NCBI GenBank assembly: GCA_045113775.1
Contig: JBGUJH010000019.1
Span: forward strand, 1 to 25,527
DNA: 25,527 nt
Direction: 5' to 3'
Origin: CAG-791 sp045113775
GTDB taxonomy: Bacteria; Bacillota; Clostridia; Lachnospirales; Lachnospiraceae
Both the position numbers and the translations under genes were made by a program. The first letter of the stretch is position 1. Every line of letters starts with the position of its first letter. The notes below the pieces were generated by a model that was not told the DNA's origin, did no database searches, and saw nothing but the letters and a program-made list of their open reading frames with translations. Positions 1 to 8,547 of the stretch are shown here, one piece after another.

Positions 1-1568
1 CCGCGGATGTAATTAAAAGAGGCGACAGATGAGTCGGACTTCCCTTCCCAGCTGGTGATGATAGTGCCGTTGTAAAGGGCAGCATTGGCTACAGACCGCC
101 TGGCCTGATACATGGAAACCACGGCGGTCCCGGCAGGCAGTGTCTTTCCGTCCGCAGTTACGGGGGAGCCGGCTATGCTGACCTTCACGTCGTTGCGGGT
201 CAGGTATTCGATCATTTCAAAGGCTGCCTGAAGATTGGTCTGGTTCTCCGCATCCAGGGGGATCAGATAACACTCGGGGAAGAACTGTCCGTTCTCTCCT
301 TCCCCTTTATGAGCAGGACGGAAGATCTCTGCTTCAGCACCGATGTTGTCATGTTCGTCTACAAGCCAGGGATCGACTTCGGTATCGCTGTTTTTGTTAA
401 CTATGCCGCGGCCGTAGATCTCCGCAAGATCTGCGAAGTAGCTCTCCTTGTTGGCGGCCACGTAATCAGCCAGCCCCCAAAGCCCGTAGGTAGCTGCCTC
501 ACGAGTGGTCTCGGAGTATGCGGGCAGCTCAGCGGTGTATCCGACGCAGCCATGGAGCATGGCATAGGTCGGGGTAAAGATAGTATGATAATCATTTCCG
601 CCATTTAACCAGAACGGCGTACCGTCCTCGTCGCAGAACATGTAGTCGCGCATCTCTGACACATAGCTCTGGTAAAGCGGATTATTGGCCACGGCCGCCG
701 CACCGAATGCCTCCCCGCCGGCCATCTGATTTCTGGCGATCACGTCGTATTCAAAGTTGGGCTGATGGGGCGGAGTTGCAGGCTCTATCTGAAACACTTC
801 CAACAACCCGTGAAGCTCCAGGAAGGTGACAGGATCATAGGTGCCGATCAGATGCTGCATGTTCTGCGTCTCCGGCATGACCTGGAAACTGTTGTCCCTG
901 TTGAGATTATAGCCGTTGGCGGAATTGCGGGTGTAGAGCATGCGCGCATCTACATTCTCCTCCGGTACTAAGATGAAAAAGACATCGTCCAGAAGATCTG
1001 CCACATTAACGGTAGTCTTTTCGGATGTGTAATAACTGTCAAATCCGTCCACTACGCCGGAATCCATCATTACATTGGGCCAGATGGAACCCAGATAATT
1101 GCACTTATCCTCGATCAGCTTCGGAGTGTACAATCCCATTTCCTTACGCTGCTGCTCGAGTTTAGTCTTACCTTCCTCAGTGAAGCCGGTGAGCTTCGTG
1201 TATGTGGTGGAGGGCTCCTCAATCAGCTGTCGGGCAAATTCCAGTACCGCATCTGCCGCGGCGATCTCGTTGGCGTGTACGTTGGAATACAGGACAGGCA
1301 CCTGATAGTCATCATCTCCGGCGTTTTGGAGTTCCTCTATCACCGCGGTTCCGGTCTCCTCAGCCTGTTCTGAGAGATCCAGCCATTTTTGAACCGATGC
1401 GCTGTCGCGGGCAACGATGAGATAGGGCATGTCATAGCCAAGGCAGGTCTTGCCCATCACGCCGTACTCCACGTACGGCTTGGGTGTAGCGCTGTCGTCA
1501 TCTCCTTCTTCGGCGAGCCGCTGCGCCGCGTGCGGGCTGCCTGTAAGGCAGCATCTTCCTCTCCGCAC
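1..1568 (-). CDS. M14-family zinc carboxypeptidase, partial, 5' end damaged or unresolved
   Basis: The leftward frame is open from 1577 down to the window edge, so the C-terminus lies outside. The translation contains the M14 signature elements in order: PVLYSNVHANE with the HxxE zinc pair, a later FLELHG that should supply the third zinc ligand, and GYTAELP carrying the catalytic Glu. The core runs as a typical secreted peptidase (GGNDYHTIF, LWGLADYV). The product would trim C-terminal residues of peptides or cell-wall peptides outside the membrane. The start is a problem: the frame closes upstream with TGA at 1578-1580, the first ATG lies inside the M14 domain near 1450, and GTG at 1568 is the best start only by position. 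No signal peptide or lipobox is present, although homologues are usually exported. A terminator ends only 16 nt upstream of that GTG. It is therefore either 5'-truncated, frameshifted, or a sequence-error case. Family call firm, gene integrity doubtful. Confidence 0.8.
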   Translation of the reverse strand, partial: MRRGRCCLTGSPHAAQRLAEEGDDDSATPKPYVEYGVMGKTCLGYDMPYLIVARDSASVQKWLDLSEQAEETGTAVIEELQNAGDDDYQVPVLYSNVHANEIAAADAVLEFARQLIEEPSTTYTKLTGFTEEGKTKLEQQRKEMGLYTPKLIEDKCNYLGSIWPNVMMDSGVVDGFDSYYTSEKTTVNVADLLDDVFFILVPEENVDARMLYTRNSANGYNLNRDNSFQVMPETQNMQHLIGTYDPVTFLELHGLLEVFQIEPATPPHQPNFEYDVIARNQMAGGEAFGAAAVANNPLYQSYVSEMRDYMFCDEDGTPFWLNGGNDYHTIFTPTYAMLHGCVGYTAELPAYSETTREAATYGLWGLADYVAANKESYFADLAEIYGRGIVNKNSDTEVDPWLVDEHDNIGAEAEIFRPAHKGEGENGQFFPECYLIPLDAENQTNLQAAFEMIEYLTRNDVKVSIAGSPVTADGKTLPAGTAVVSMYQARRSVANAALYNGTIITSWEGKSDSSVASFNYIR

Positions 1569-1583
1569 GCGTGTGCATCATAT

Positions 1584-1614
1584 AACACAGCGGGGGGGCA
1601 TCCCCCCTGTGTTT
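1584..1614 (-). terminator. G/C-run hairpin terminator after the TlpA-like lipoprotein gene
   Basis: AACACAG (1584-1590) pairs with CTGTGTT (1607-1613), and a run of G (1592-1596) pairs with a run of C (1602-1606), leaving a short loop. On the minus strand it starts 10 nt after the stop of the upstream gene and is followed by TTATAT, a weak T tract. It therefore isolates the upstream lipoprotein gene from the M14 frame. Confidence 0.65.
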
Positions 1615-1623
1615 ATCAGATAG

Positions 1624-3144
1624 TTATTCCATCTCAGAAAGCAGCTGCTGAAGAGTTTCTTTGTACTGTTCCACGTTTTTTCCGACGATCGGACTGCCAA
1701 GGATTTTTCCTTCGCTGTCCACAAAATAAGTGGTGGGCAGGCCGACGGACGGGAACTGATCACGGATCACTTCGGTCGTGCGGACATTAGGGAATGTCAC
1801 ACCCTTTTCTTCCAGGATCTTCTTTGCTGTCGGAATCATTTCTTCTTCATCTGCGTCATCGCAGATTCCGATGATCTGGCATCCCTTCTCAGCCCACTCC
1901 TTATTCAGTTCCTCCAGCTCTTTCATCTCACTCTTGCAGTTGATGCACCAGGTAGCCCAGATATTGACCATCGTGATCTTGTGACCGGCGAACAGCTCCT
2001 GGGAAGTGACCGGATTTCCATCCAGATCCTGTGTTTCAAAAGATACCGCTGCTCCATCCTCGGTTGAAGGGTAAATCGATATAGGCTCCTTGATCGTGAC
2101 ACGGTCTTTGAAATTGCTTGTAGCAGCAGCCTCCTGCCAAAGCTTATACGCCTCATCAAGCCTATCCTGCGGATAATTCGTATTACGGAGTTCTTCAAAA
2201 TATTTCTCATTATCGAGGACTACGTAATAAAACTTGTAGTCACCTGCTGTTCCGAGCTCATCAAAGGCCAAAACCGGAAATTCAAACATTTGCTTTTTAA
2301 GTTCTTCCAGATCCTGATCTCCTTTGACTCCGATCACGCGGAAAAGCAAAATAGTAGGCGTATCTTCATAAAATTTCTGCATTTTTTCATACACTTCATC
2401 AGTGATCTCCTCCACCGTGGTAATGCCAAAAGTGTCAAAATACTCCTCTGCCTCGGCTGTGGTCTTGGCCTGATAGGCGACATATCCAATCACTACTCCG
2501 GTATCGTCGATTTCACCGATATCCTTGCTCCTGATCTCTCCCATCAAATGATTGAATTCTTCCGGAGCGTCAAAAGTGAATCCTGCTAAAGGGAAATCCA
2601 TTACCGAATCAGACTCTGCGCTCTTATTATCAGCAGCTTCCGCGGGTTCAGCCTCAGTTCCCTCTATTGACAAATAGTAGGTCGCTTCGCGGTTATCTTT
2701 GTCCAGCGTGAATTCCTCCTCGCTTTTCACGTAACCCTCAGGGGCCATCATCATATGGACAGTATATGTTCCGGGGTCAACTTCGAACTTAACCAGACCG
2801 TTCTCATCCGTCTTGCCCATCCGGCACATAGAATCGGAACAGAACTGCACACGGACATTCGGGATCGGTTTTATTGTTTCCGCGTCCATGACGAACACCA
2901 GATAAGCGCCGGAGTTTGCGGTATTGTCAGCTGCCTGCGCTTCATCTTTGGCTGCATCTGCCTGGGCTGCGTCCGCCTGGGCCGCATCTTCGGAAGGCTG
3001 GGCCTGCTCTGTCCCCTCAGGCTGCGCCGCCTGCTCCTGCGCCTCTTCCGCCGGTTTCTTACCGGAATTATCGGAACCGCCGCATCCCGCAAGAAGCGAC
3101 ACGCTCAGAACGGCAGCCAATAAAATTGAAATGTACTTCTTCAT
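1624..3144 (-). CDS. Lipoprotein with prealbumin-like domain and TlpA/ResA-type thioredoxin domain
   Basis: This 506-residue protein starts with a lipoprotein signal (LLAGC, Cys21) and an Ala/Gln/Glu/Asp-rich linker (about 28-78). Residues about 79-160 (YLVFVMDAETIKPIPNVRVQ onward, with DENGLVKFEVDPGTYTVHM) match the SpaA/Cna-B prealbumin-like or carboxypeptidase-regulatory fold. The middle part (about 180-345) is not recognised. The C-terminal region is a TlpA-like redoxin with WATWCINC (CxxC at 400-403) and a GLPTTYF cis-proline segment. It is predicted to sit outside the membrane and reduce or isomerise disulfides in exported proteins. Start ATG 3144 has AAGGAGA upstream. It is divergent from the M13 protease and followed by its own terminator. 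The thioredoxin call is strong; the substrate is unknown. A second TlpA domain occurs in the window at 21443-23017. Confidence 0.9.
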   Translation of the reverse strand: MKKYISILLAAVLSVSLLAGCGGSDNSGKKPAEEAQEQAAQPEGTEQAQPSEDAAQADAAQADAAKDEAQAADNTANSGAYLVFVMDAETIKPIPNVRVQFCSDSMCRMGKTDENGLVKFEVDPGTYTVHMMMAPEGYVKSEEEFTLDKDNREATYYLSIEGTEAEPAEAADNKSAESDSVMDFPLAGFTFDAPEEFNHLMGEIRSKDIGEIDDTGVVIGYVAYQAKTTAEAEEYFDTFGITTVEEITDEVYEKMQKFYEDTPTILLFRVIGVKGDQDLEELKKQMFEFPVLAFDELGTAGDYKFYYVVLDNEKYFEELRNTNYPQDRLDEAYKLWQEAAATSNFKDRVTIKEPISIYPSTEDGAAVSFETQDLDGNPVTSQELFAGHKITMVNIWATWCINCKSEMKELEELNKEWAEKGCQIIGICDDADEEEMIPTAKKILEEKGVTFPNVRTTEVIRDQFPSVGLPTTYFVDSEGKILGSPIVGKNVEQYKETLQQLLSEME

Positions 3145-3196
3145 AGTTGTTGTCTCCTTATTCGAAAATACTATATTTTTTATGTCTTCTCTCCCA

Positions 3197-3225
3197 GTTG
3201 TAATACTTCATCGAATTAGGTACAA
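3197..3225 (-). promoter_or_regulatory. Candidate promoter of the TlpA-like lipoprotein gene
   Basis: On the minus strand TTGTAC (3220-3225) and TACAAC (3197-3202) are separated by 17 nt. The match to consensus is moderate. The elements coincide with the opposite-strand promoter, so the two promoters face each other over the same DNA. Confidence 0.4.
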
Positions 3226-3226
3226 T
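3198..3226 (+). promoter_or_regulatory. Candidate sigma-A promoter of the M13 protease gene
   Basis: TTGTAA (3198-3203), 17-nt spacer, TACAAT (3221-3226), about 65 nt before the ATG. A second possible pair downstream is TTGAGT (3225-3230) with TATTAT (3249-3254), spacer 18. I cannot decide between them from sequence alone. Confidence 0.5.
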
Positions 3227-3294
3227 TGAGTATAGAAAACGTTTAAGTTATTATATCACCTATTTGGCAAAATAACATAAAGAAGGGAGAATAG

Positions 3295-5496
3295 ATGAAA
3301 AAAACAATCAATATTTTGACCGCTTCCGTTCTTTGTCTCTCTATGATTTCATGCTCCGCCCCTGCAAGCAGTCCCACGGAGAATGCTGCAGGGAATACTT
3401 CAGCAGAAACTGCTGTGGAGGTCAGTTCAGAGGCCCCCGCTGAAGAGGACCCCGCTGCAGAAGCCCCCACTGAAGAAGCCCCCGCTGCAGAAAACTCTTC
3501 TGAAGAGATCGATTATACTACCGGCACTCCATGGATGGATGTCGATCTGATCGGCAATGTAACCGCTGACACGCCTACAGACCCGAAGGATAACTATGCT
3601 CTCTGGGCCAACAAAGACAGGATCCTCTCCTTTAAGATTCCGGAAGGGTATCTCTCAGCCGGAGACCTTGTTGATTTAACGATACAGGCTGACGCTGACA
3701 GAAAGGCAATGTTCCATGGGCCGGTCCCGGAAAATCACGATGCCGCTCTCGCTTATGACTACTATTATCTTCTTACTGACTGGGACTCCCGCGATGCAAG
3801 CGGCGTCGCTCCATTAAAAGAAATGGTCGATGTGGTGGACGGAATAAAAAGTCTCGAGGACCTGACAGAGTACCTTGTCAATACGCCGGGGGAGGATCGT
3901 CTCTTCTGTCTTTGGAGACCGGAAGCCAGACAGAATCCGGAAGATCCGGGCAACAGCATGCTCTCTTTGAAAAACGGTGTCGTTTTCCTCAAAGATCGCG
4001 CGGAGTATCGTGAGATGACTGATGAAGGAAAATACCAGAAAGAGGCATTGGCTGCTTTCTTCCGAAAAATGCTGGTAAAGTTCGGATACAGCGAAGAAGA
4101 AGCAAAGCAGAAGTTCGATAACTGTTTTGCATGGGAGACTATGATGAATTCTGTCGATCCTGATGAAGGGGAGAGCAGCGGTCCGGAGTTCACAAATGAT
4201 ATCGATCATGTTTACACCCGCGATGATCTGATGGCTATCACCCCGAATGTACCTCTGTTGGAGACTTTGGAGAAGGCTGACGGATACCCTGAGATGGACA
4301 AATATTATATTCAGGACCCGGCATCCTTGGAAAAGCTGAATGAGCTCTATACAGAAGAAAATCTGCCTCTTATGCGGGACTATATCATTTTGCAGGGCAT
4401 CTGGAGCATGGCAGACTTCCTTGATTGGGATAGCTATGTGCTTATGGACGAGTGCTTAGCGGCTATCAGTCATGATGAAAACGCTCCCGCATTAGACAAG
4501 GAGACCTATCCTGAGTCCGGTGCCTATGACGATGTGAATATTGTCCTCGGCTGGCCTGTCGCACAGCTTTATATAGAAAGCTATACGAATCCGGAGGATA
4601 AAGAGCGCGTTTCAAATCTTGTTGACGAGATTATCGCTGCCTATTACGGTATCATCGACGAAGCAGACTTCATTTCTGACGAGACCCGCGACGGCGCTTA
4701 TGCAAAGCTGGATAATTTGTCCAAAAACGTTTTGTACCCGGACAGCTGGGATCCTTACAGTTTCGAAGATGTGGACTTTGCCGCAAAAGAAGAGGGCGGC
4801 ACCTTATGGGAAGCATTCCGCGCGATCCAAAAACATGAGCAAAAAAAGAATGTCTCGAGGGCTTCCGGACCTTATGACAGGACAGTTTGGGATGGTTTAC
4901 CGTTTGTGGTCAACTGCGGCTATGAGCCTGCTGTCAACGGAATCTATATCTATGCGGCATTTGCACGGGGGAATAACTATTATACGGGCATGTCAGACGA
5001 AGAACTCTATGCGAAATTGGGAGCCGGTATTGCACATGAGATTTCGCACGCTTTCGATGCTGAAGGCTCAAAGTACGATAAAGACGGCAATATAAGCAAT
5101 TGGTGGACAGAAGAAGACCGCTCCGCTTTCCTCAAAAAGAACGAAAAGCTGGTCGCCTACTATAATGCAATGCATCCGTGGGAGGGACAGGACTTTGACG
5201 GCGATAACATGAAGGGCGAAGCCTGTGCGGATATGGCGGCATTAAAATGCATCCTTCGCATCGCCGCAGAGAAAGAGGATTTCGATTATGACAAATTCTT
5301 CCGCGCCTACGCCGATCGTTATGCCTGTTTAGATACCATCGATATGGCCACGGTGCGCCTTATGGACGAGCACCCCATGAACTATCTGCGCGTCAACGCA
5401 AACCTGCAGCAGTTTGACGAATTCCTGAATTTCTACGGCATCACCGAGGGAGATAATATGTATCTTGCTCCCGAGGACCGTGTCGCGATCTGGTGA
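3295..5496 (+). CDS. M13-family (neprilysin/PepO-like) metallopeptidase lipoprotein
   Basis: This 733-residue zinc endopeptidase is predicted to be lipid-anchored outside the cell: residues 1-20 form a signal with SMISC lipobox (Cys20), followed by an Ala/Glu/Pro linker to about residue 65. The catalytic domain carries HEISH (581-585) as the zinc and catalytic motif, and GEACADMAALK with Glu642 as third zinc ligand, equivalent to ENxAD in neprilysin. VNGIYIYAAF corresponds to the substrate-binding NAYY region. The C-terminus follows the M13 pattern (EHPMNYLRVNANLQQFDEF, then DRVAIW). Length fits the family. GGGAG precedes the ATG. It cleaves small peptides; with the adjacent M14 protein it suggests extracellular peptide use. 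A UUCG terminator follows. No sign of truncation. Confidence 0.93.
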   Translation: MKKTINILTASVLCLSMISCSAPASSPTENAAGNTSAETAVEVSSEAPAEEDPAAEAPTEEAPAAENSSEEIDYTTGTPWMDVDLIGNVTADTPTDPKDNYALWANKDRILSFKIPEGYLSAGDLVDLTIQADADRKAMFHGPVPENHDAALAYDYYYLLTDWDSRDASGVAPLKEMVDVVDGIKSLEDLTEYLVNTPGEDRLFCLWRPEARQNPEDPGNSMLSLKNGVVFLKDRAEYREMTDEGKYQKEALAAFFRKMLVKFGYSEEEAKQKFDNCFAWETMMNSVDPDEGESSGPEFTNDIDHVYTRDDLMAITPNVPLLETLEKADGYPEMDKYYIQDPASLEKLNELYTEENLPLMRDYIILQGIWSMADFLDWDSYVLMDECLAAISHDENAPALDKETYPESGAYDDVNIVLGWPVAQLYIESYTNPEDKERVSNLVDEIIAAYYGIIDEADFISDETRDGAYAKLDNLSKNVLYPDSWDPYSFEDVDFAAKEEGGTLWEAFRAIQKHEQKKNVSRASGPYDRTVWDGLPFVVNCGYEPAVNGIYIYAAFARGNNYYTGMSDEELYAKLGAGIAHEISHAFDAEGSKYDKDGNISNWWTEEDRSAFLKKNEKLVAYYNAMHPWEGQDFDGDNMKGEACADMAALKCILRIAAEKEDFDYDKFFRAYADRYACLDTIDMATVRLMDEHPMNYLRVNANLQQFDEFLNFYGITEGDNMYLAPEDRVAIW

Positions 5497-5534
5497 TGCC
5501 GGATGCCAAAATACTGACAGTTTCTCCTATAATG

Positions 5535-5562
5535 AAAAAATCCGGCTTCGGCCGGATTTTTT
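5535..5562. terminator. Bidirectional rho-independent terminator with UUCG loop
   Basis: AAAAAATCCGGC (5535-5546), TTCG loop, GCCGGATTTTTT (5551-5562) give a perfect 12-bp stem with A and T tracts on both sides. It lies between convergent genes, the M13 protease gene on plus and the 158-residue hypothetical gene on minus, so it can serve both. Confidence 0.92.
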
Positions 5563-5565
5563 CGT

Positions 5566-6042
5566 TTATACTTTTGTGTCTATTTGAACGCAAGCTTGCA
5601 GTTTGTCAAATACAGCGGCATACCCCGGCACTTCCCCAGCCAGTCTGGCAAAAGCCGTCTTATTCGCCGGGAATACATGCGGCGCTTCCTCTCCCTCATT
5701 ACACGCTCTGCAGACATCAAAAAGGAAATCGCTGTCTGACATCAGCATCATCAGGTCGAGGCAGTCGAGCCTTCTGAACCCATAGGAATGGTTCATGAGA
5801 GCGAAGAATGGTCGAAGACCTGCTGCCTGCTCCTCCTCTCCGGAATCTGCGGCGTCTTGAACCGCTCCTTCAATCATCAGCACAGGTATCCCGCACACAT
5901 TCAATTTGATCCTGCACTGTTCCAGAAGCCCGGGGAACATGTTGTCCGTATCAATGAACGGCGATATCCCGGTGCGATTACCCGTAGTGTCATACAGTTT
6001 GATCATTGTCGGAAGATCGCAGCAGCAGATGTCCCCGATCAT
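5566..6042 (-). CDS. Hypothetical protein, 158 residues
   Basis: I do not recognise this family. The protein is soluble-looking, acidic, with a Cys-rich start (ICCCDLP) and no signal peptide or membrane segment. A possible alpha/beta core is KLNVCGIPVLMIEGAV followed by an Asp/Glu-rich stretch (DAADSGEEEQAAG). The ATG lies 22 nt after the stop of the 168-residue gene, with only a weak GAG-type ribosome site, so it is probably translated from the same mRNA. The shared bidirectional terminator ends the unit. The stop sits immediately next to that terminator stem. It is likely real because the frame is long and has plausible composition, and its position fits an operon. Function unknown. Confidence 0.65.
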   Translation of the reverse strand: MIGDICCCDLPTMIKLYDTTGNRTGISPFIDTDNMFPGLLEQCRIKLNVCGIPVLMIEGAVQDAADSGEEEQAAGLRPFFALMNHSYGFRRLDCLDLMMLMSDSDFLFDVCRACNEGEEAPHVFPANKTAFARLAGEVPGYAAVFDKLQACVQIDTKV

Positions 6043-6064
6043 GCTCTCTGTGTCGTCTGAGATC

Positions 6065-6571
6065 TCACACGTGGGATACTCCGACTCCTGCCGCCTGATC
6101 CGGGGCCTGCACCGCGATCATCTCCCGGCAGAATTCAATGACTTCCTCCGTCGTCATGCCTTCCTTCCAACCGCACTCGTAGTTATGGTAGCTGTAGGCG
6201 TCGTTCCAAGGTGAAGGGTAGAAATATCCTGTCAATCGGCAGAAAGCGAACTTCGCCATTTGCGTCGGCGCTCTATAGGCAGCTTCTTTGAGGACTTCCG
6301 CATCGGGCTCTCTGCACACCTGCTCTTCCAGGATAAAATACTCCTCATAATCCCTGTCTGACGGATCTTCAGGATTCACCGTTTTCTCAGGCAGCTCAGT
6401 GATCCCGAGTTTTTTCATGATCAGTTTCTGACGGGTGCCCCTCGCATACTGAACAATGTGTTCGAGATAGCACCTGTCCTCTTTGGGATCCAGGTTCCTG
6501 ATCTCCTGCGGAGAGGGCCACGGCTCCTCCTCCCAGTAATAGTTTCTGTCCGGATGAAAAATACCTTTCAT
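6065..6571 (-). CDS. Hypothetical protein, 168 residues
   Basis: No family recognised. It is a soluble, acidic protein rich in Glu, Tyr and Pro, starting MKGIFHPDRNYYWEEEPWPS. Visible blocks include a helix-like DRCYLEHIVQYARGTRQKLI and an aromatic segment FCRLTGYFYPSPWNDAYSYH, then WKEGMTTEEVIEFCREMI. There is no signal or membrane segment. The ATG at 6571 has AGGAGG five nt upstream, a strong site. It is the first gene of a two-gene leftward unit with the 158-residue protein, and divergent from the predicted ATPase gene. The pair could have a linked role, but nothing in the sequence says which. Confidence 0.72.
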   Translation of the reverse strand: MKGIFHPDRNYYWEEEPWPSPQEIRNLDPKEDRCYLEHIVQYARGTRQKLIMKKLGITELPEKTVNPEDPSDRDYEEYFILEEQVCREPDAEVLKEAAYRAPTQMAKFAFCRLTGYFYPSPWNDAYSYHNYECGWKEGMTTEEVIEFCREMIAVQAPDQAAGVGVSHV

Positions 6572-6626
6572 AGTTCCTCCTGAAGCCTCCCGTTTTTCTC
6601 CCTATGACTTAATCCGAAAAACATCG

Positions 6627-6632
6627 TATACT
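6627..6632 (+). promoter_or_regulatory. Possible -10 element of the ABC-class ATPase gene
   Basis: TATACT lies about 72 nt upstream of the chosen ATG at 6705. The -35 region (around 6603-6609, ATGACTT) is a poor match, so this is weak. It supports a start at 6705 rather than at the ATG at 6639, which would lie within a few bases of the transcript start. Confidence 0.25.
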
Positions 6633-6704
6633 TAATTAATGGGAGATCATGGGGCATCTCCTCTGTATTATAACTCGAAAACATATTCAGAAACGGAAAT
6701 AACT

Positions 6705-8453
6705 ATGAAAACAAACGAAGATCTGCGTAAACTTCTGCTTTCTATCGATCACCGCGGCTATCCCGCCTACAAGGACACCCGCGGCAAGTGGTCCTACGGA
6801 AACTATATTTTGAGCATCGACCACGTCCAGGGCGATCCCTTTGCCGCGCCCTCTAATGTAAGTGTGATCGTGCCCGGCCGCGTCGCCCGCTTCCCTCGGG
6901 AATACACTGCTCCAAGGAATCGTCTCATCACGCTTCAGGACATGCTGCTGCGTCTTTTCGGCAAGGAATTGCGGGGACGGGAGCGCCGGCGCGAGGGCTC
7001 AGGAAAGAGCGGGCTGGTCGACGTCTCACGCCCCGGGCAGGAAGTTCTTGAGCGCACTGCGTGCTGCGTGGATCCCGACCGCGGCGATGTCACCGTTCGA
7101 TTTGAGATCGGTTTTCCGGCCAACGGGCGGTCGATCAACGCGCGGCCGCTCATTCAGATCCTGGAAGAATTCCTGCCGGAGGCCGTAGCTTCTTCTCTCA
7201 TCTATCAAAATATCGACCACAGAAAACTACTGGACGCTATCAACCTGTCCGACGACCAGGCTTATATCCGAAGTGTGCTGGATCAAAACGGGCTTTGCGC
7301 CTTCGTTGGGGACGGCTCTGTTTTACCTCGTATGAGCGGGATCTCTTCATTTCCTATGAGGGACGCAGTGCCCTTTGTGAGCCCGGAAGCGCTGGCGGTT
7401 TCGCTGACACTGCCTCATGCCGGCACAATGCGGGGCATGGGGGTCCGCAAAGGCATCACGCTGATCGTAGGCGGCGGTTATCACGGGAAATCCACGCTGC
7501 TCGGCGCTCTGGAGAAGGGCGTCTACGACCACATCCGCGGAGACGGGCGCGAATATGTCATTACAGACCGTTCTGCGGTCAAAGTCCGTGCGGAGGACGG
7601 CCGGAGCATCAAGGATGTCGATATTTCGCTGTTTATCCGCGATCTCCCCAACGGGAAAGACACGGTGCGCTTCTCGACAGAGGACGCCAGCGGGAGCACT
7701 TCCCAGGCGGCAAATGTCATAGAGTCGGTCGAATCCGGCGCGAAGCTGCTGCTCATCGATGAGGATACCAGCGCGACGAACTTCATGGTCCGCGACGAGT
7801 TGATGGCGAGGGTCGTTTCCGGCGATAAGGAGCCCATCACGCCTTTTATCTCCCGGATCCGCGACCTTTACGAGAAAGCCGGTGTCTCGGCGATTCTTGT
7901 GGCGGGCAGTTCCGGGGCTTTCTTTCACGTTGCGGACACCGTGGTCCAGATGGATATGTATATTCCTGTGGAGATTACCGAAAAGGCAAAAGAAGCGGCC
8001 TCGATCATGAAATCCGGCTCGGCTTTCTCCCAGGATCCCACTCCCGAAACTGTTTCCGCTCCAACGGATGTTTACCGGGCTCCCGGATTCCGCCTTCCCT
8101 CTGCGCTGCGTGTTCCTTCCAAAAATAACGCCCTTCTTCGCGAAGGGCGCGTCAAAACCAAAGTATTGTCCAATAACAGTTTCCTGCTCTCCCACGACGA
8201 AGTTGATCTCAGGGGCCTGGAGCAGCTGGTGGACCGCGAGCAGGTCGCAGCTCTCTCGCAGATCCTCAAGTATATGGAGCTGCACCTGGCCGACGGCCGA
8301 ACTTCCTTTGAGGAAGTTGTTGACCGCATTCTTGCGCTCATCGATTCCCAGGGGCTGGAAGAATTGTTTGACGGCTCTACCGTCCGATGCGGGCTTGCGA
8401 GTGTCCGAAGGGCAGAAATCGCAGGGATGCTGAACCGTTATCGGAAACTTTAG
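6705..8453 (+). CDS. Predicted ATPase of the ABC class (PF09818/COG3044-like)
   Basis: This 582-residue protein matches the 'predicted ATPase of the ABC class' family. The N-terminal third has the family opening (LLSIDHRGYPAYKDTRGKW, then YILSIDHVQGDPFAAPS). The centre has Walker A GGGYHGKST inside GITLIVGGGYHGKSTLLGAL. A signature-like segment (STEDASGSTSQAANVIESVE) is followed by Walker B KLLLIDEDTSATNFM. The C-terminal 120 residues are helical. No transmembrane segment is present, so it is not a transporter permease. The cellular role of this family is not established; nucleic acid binding has been suggested from its ABC-type head. An in-frame ATG at 6639 would add 22 residues but has no ribosome site; ATG 6705 matches the family start, with only a weak GGAA site. 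Monocistronic and followed by a strong terminator. Confidence 0.88.
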   Translation: MKTNEDLRKLLLSIDHRGYPAYKDTRGKWSYGNYILSIDHVQGDPFAAPSNVSVIVPGRVARFPREYTAPRNRLITLQDMLLRLFGKELRGRERRREGSGKSGLVDVSRPGQEVLERTACCVDPDRGDVTVRFEIGFPANGRSINARPLIQILEEFLPEAVASSLIYQNIDHRKLLDAINLSDDQAYIRSVLDQNGLCAFVGDGSVLPRMSGISSFPMRDAVPFVSPEALAVSLTLPHAGTMRGMGVRKGITLIVGGGYHGKSTLLGALEKGVYDHIRGDGREYVITDRSAVKVRAEDGRSIKDVDISLFIRDLPNGKDTVRFSTEDASGSTSQAANVIESVESGAKLLLIDEDTSATNFMVRDELMARVVSGDKEPITPFISRIRDLYEKAGVSAILVAGSSGAFFHVADTVVQMDMYIPVEITEKAKEAASIMKSGSAFSQDPTPETVSAPTDVYRAPGFRLPSALRVPSKNNALLREGRVKTKVLSNNSFLLSHDEVDLRGLEQLVDREQVAALSQILKYMELHLADGRTSFEEVVDRILALIDSQGLEELFDGSTVRCGLASVRRAEIAGMLNRYRKL

Positions 8454-8485
8454 GAGAAGAATCAAACTAAGTAAGCTGCAAGTCA

Positions 8486-8517
8486 AACACCCCCGGTCCC
8501 TATTGACCAGGGGTGTT
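8486..8517. terminator. Hairpin terminator between convergent genes
   Basis: AACACCCC (8486-8493) pairs with GGGGTGTT (8510-8517), with an inner GGTC (8495-8498)/GACC (8505-8508) stem and CCTATT loop. The flanks are moderately T-rich on the plus strand. It closes the ATPase gene and lies 31 nt beyond the rhomboid stop, so it may also end the leftward operon. Confidence 0.8.
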
Positions 8518-8547
8518 CATTTATGAGTAAACGATCTCTTATGTGAT

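Noticed and set aside
6639..6704. Longer start for the ABC-class ATPase
   Set aside because: No ribosome site before 6639, no family similarity in the extra 22 residues, and it would lie only about 7 nt after a possible -10 element.
7347..8486. Leftward open frame of about 380 codons opposite the ABC-class ATPase gene
   Set aside because: Antisense to a gene with Walker motifs; composition rich in His, Arg and Asp without recognisable domain.
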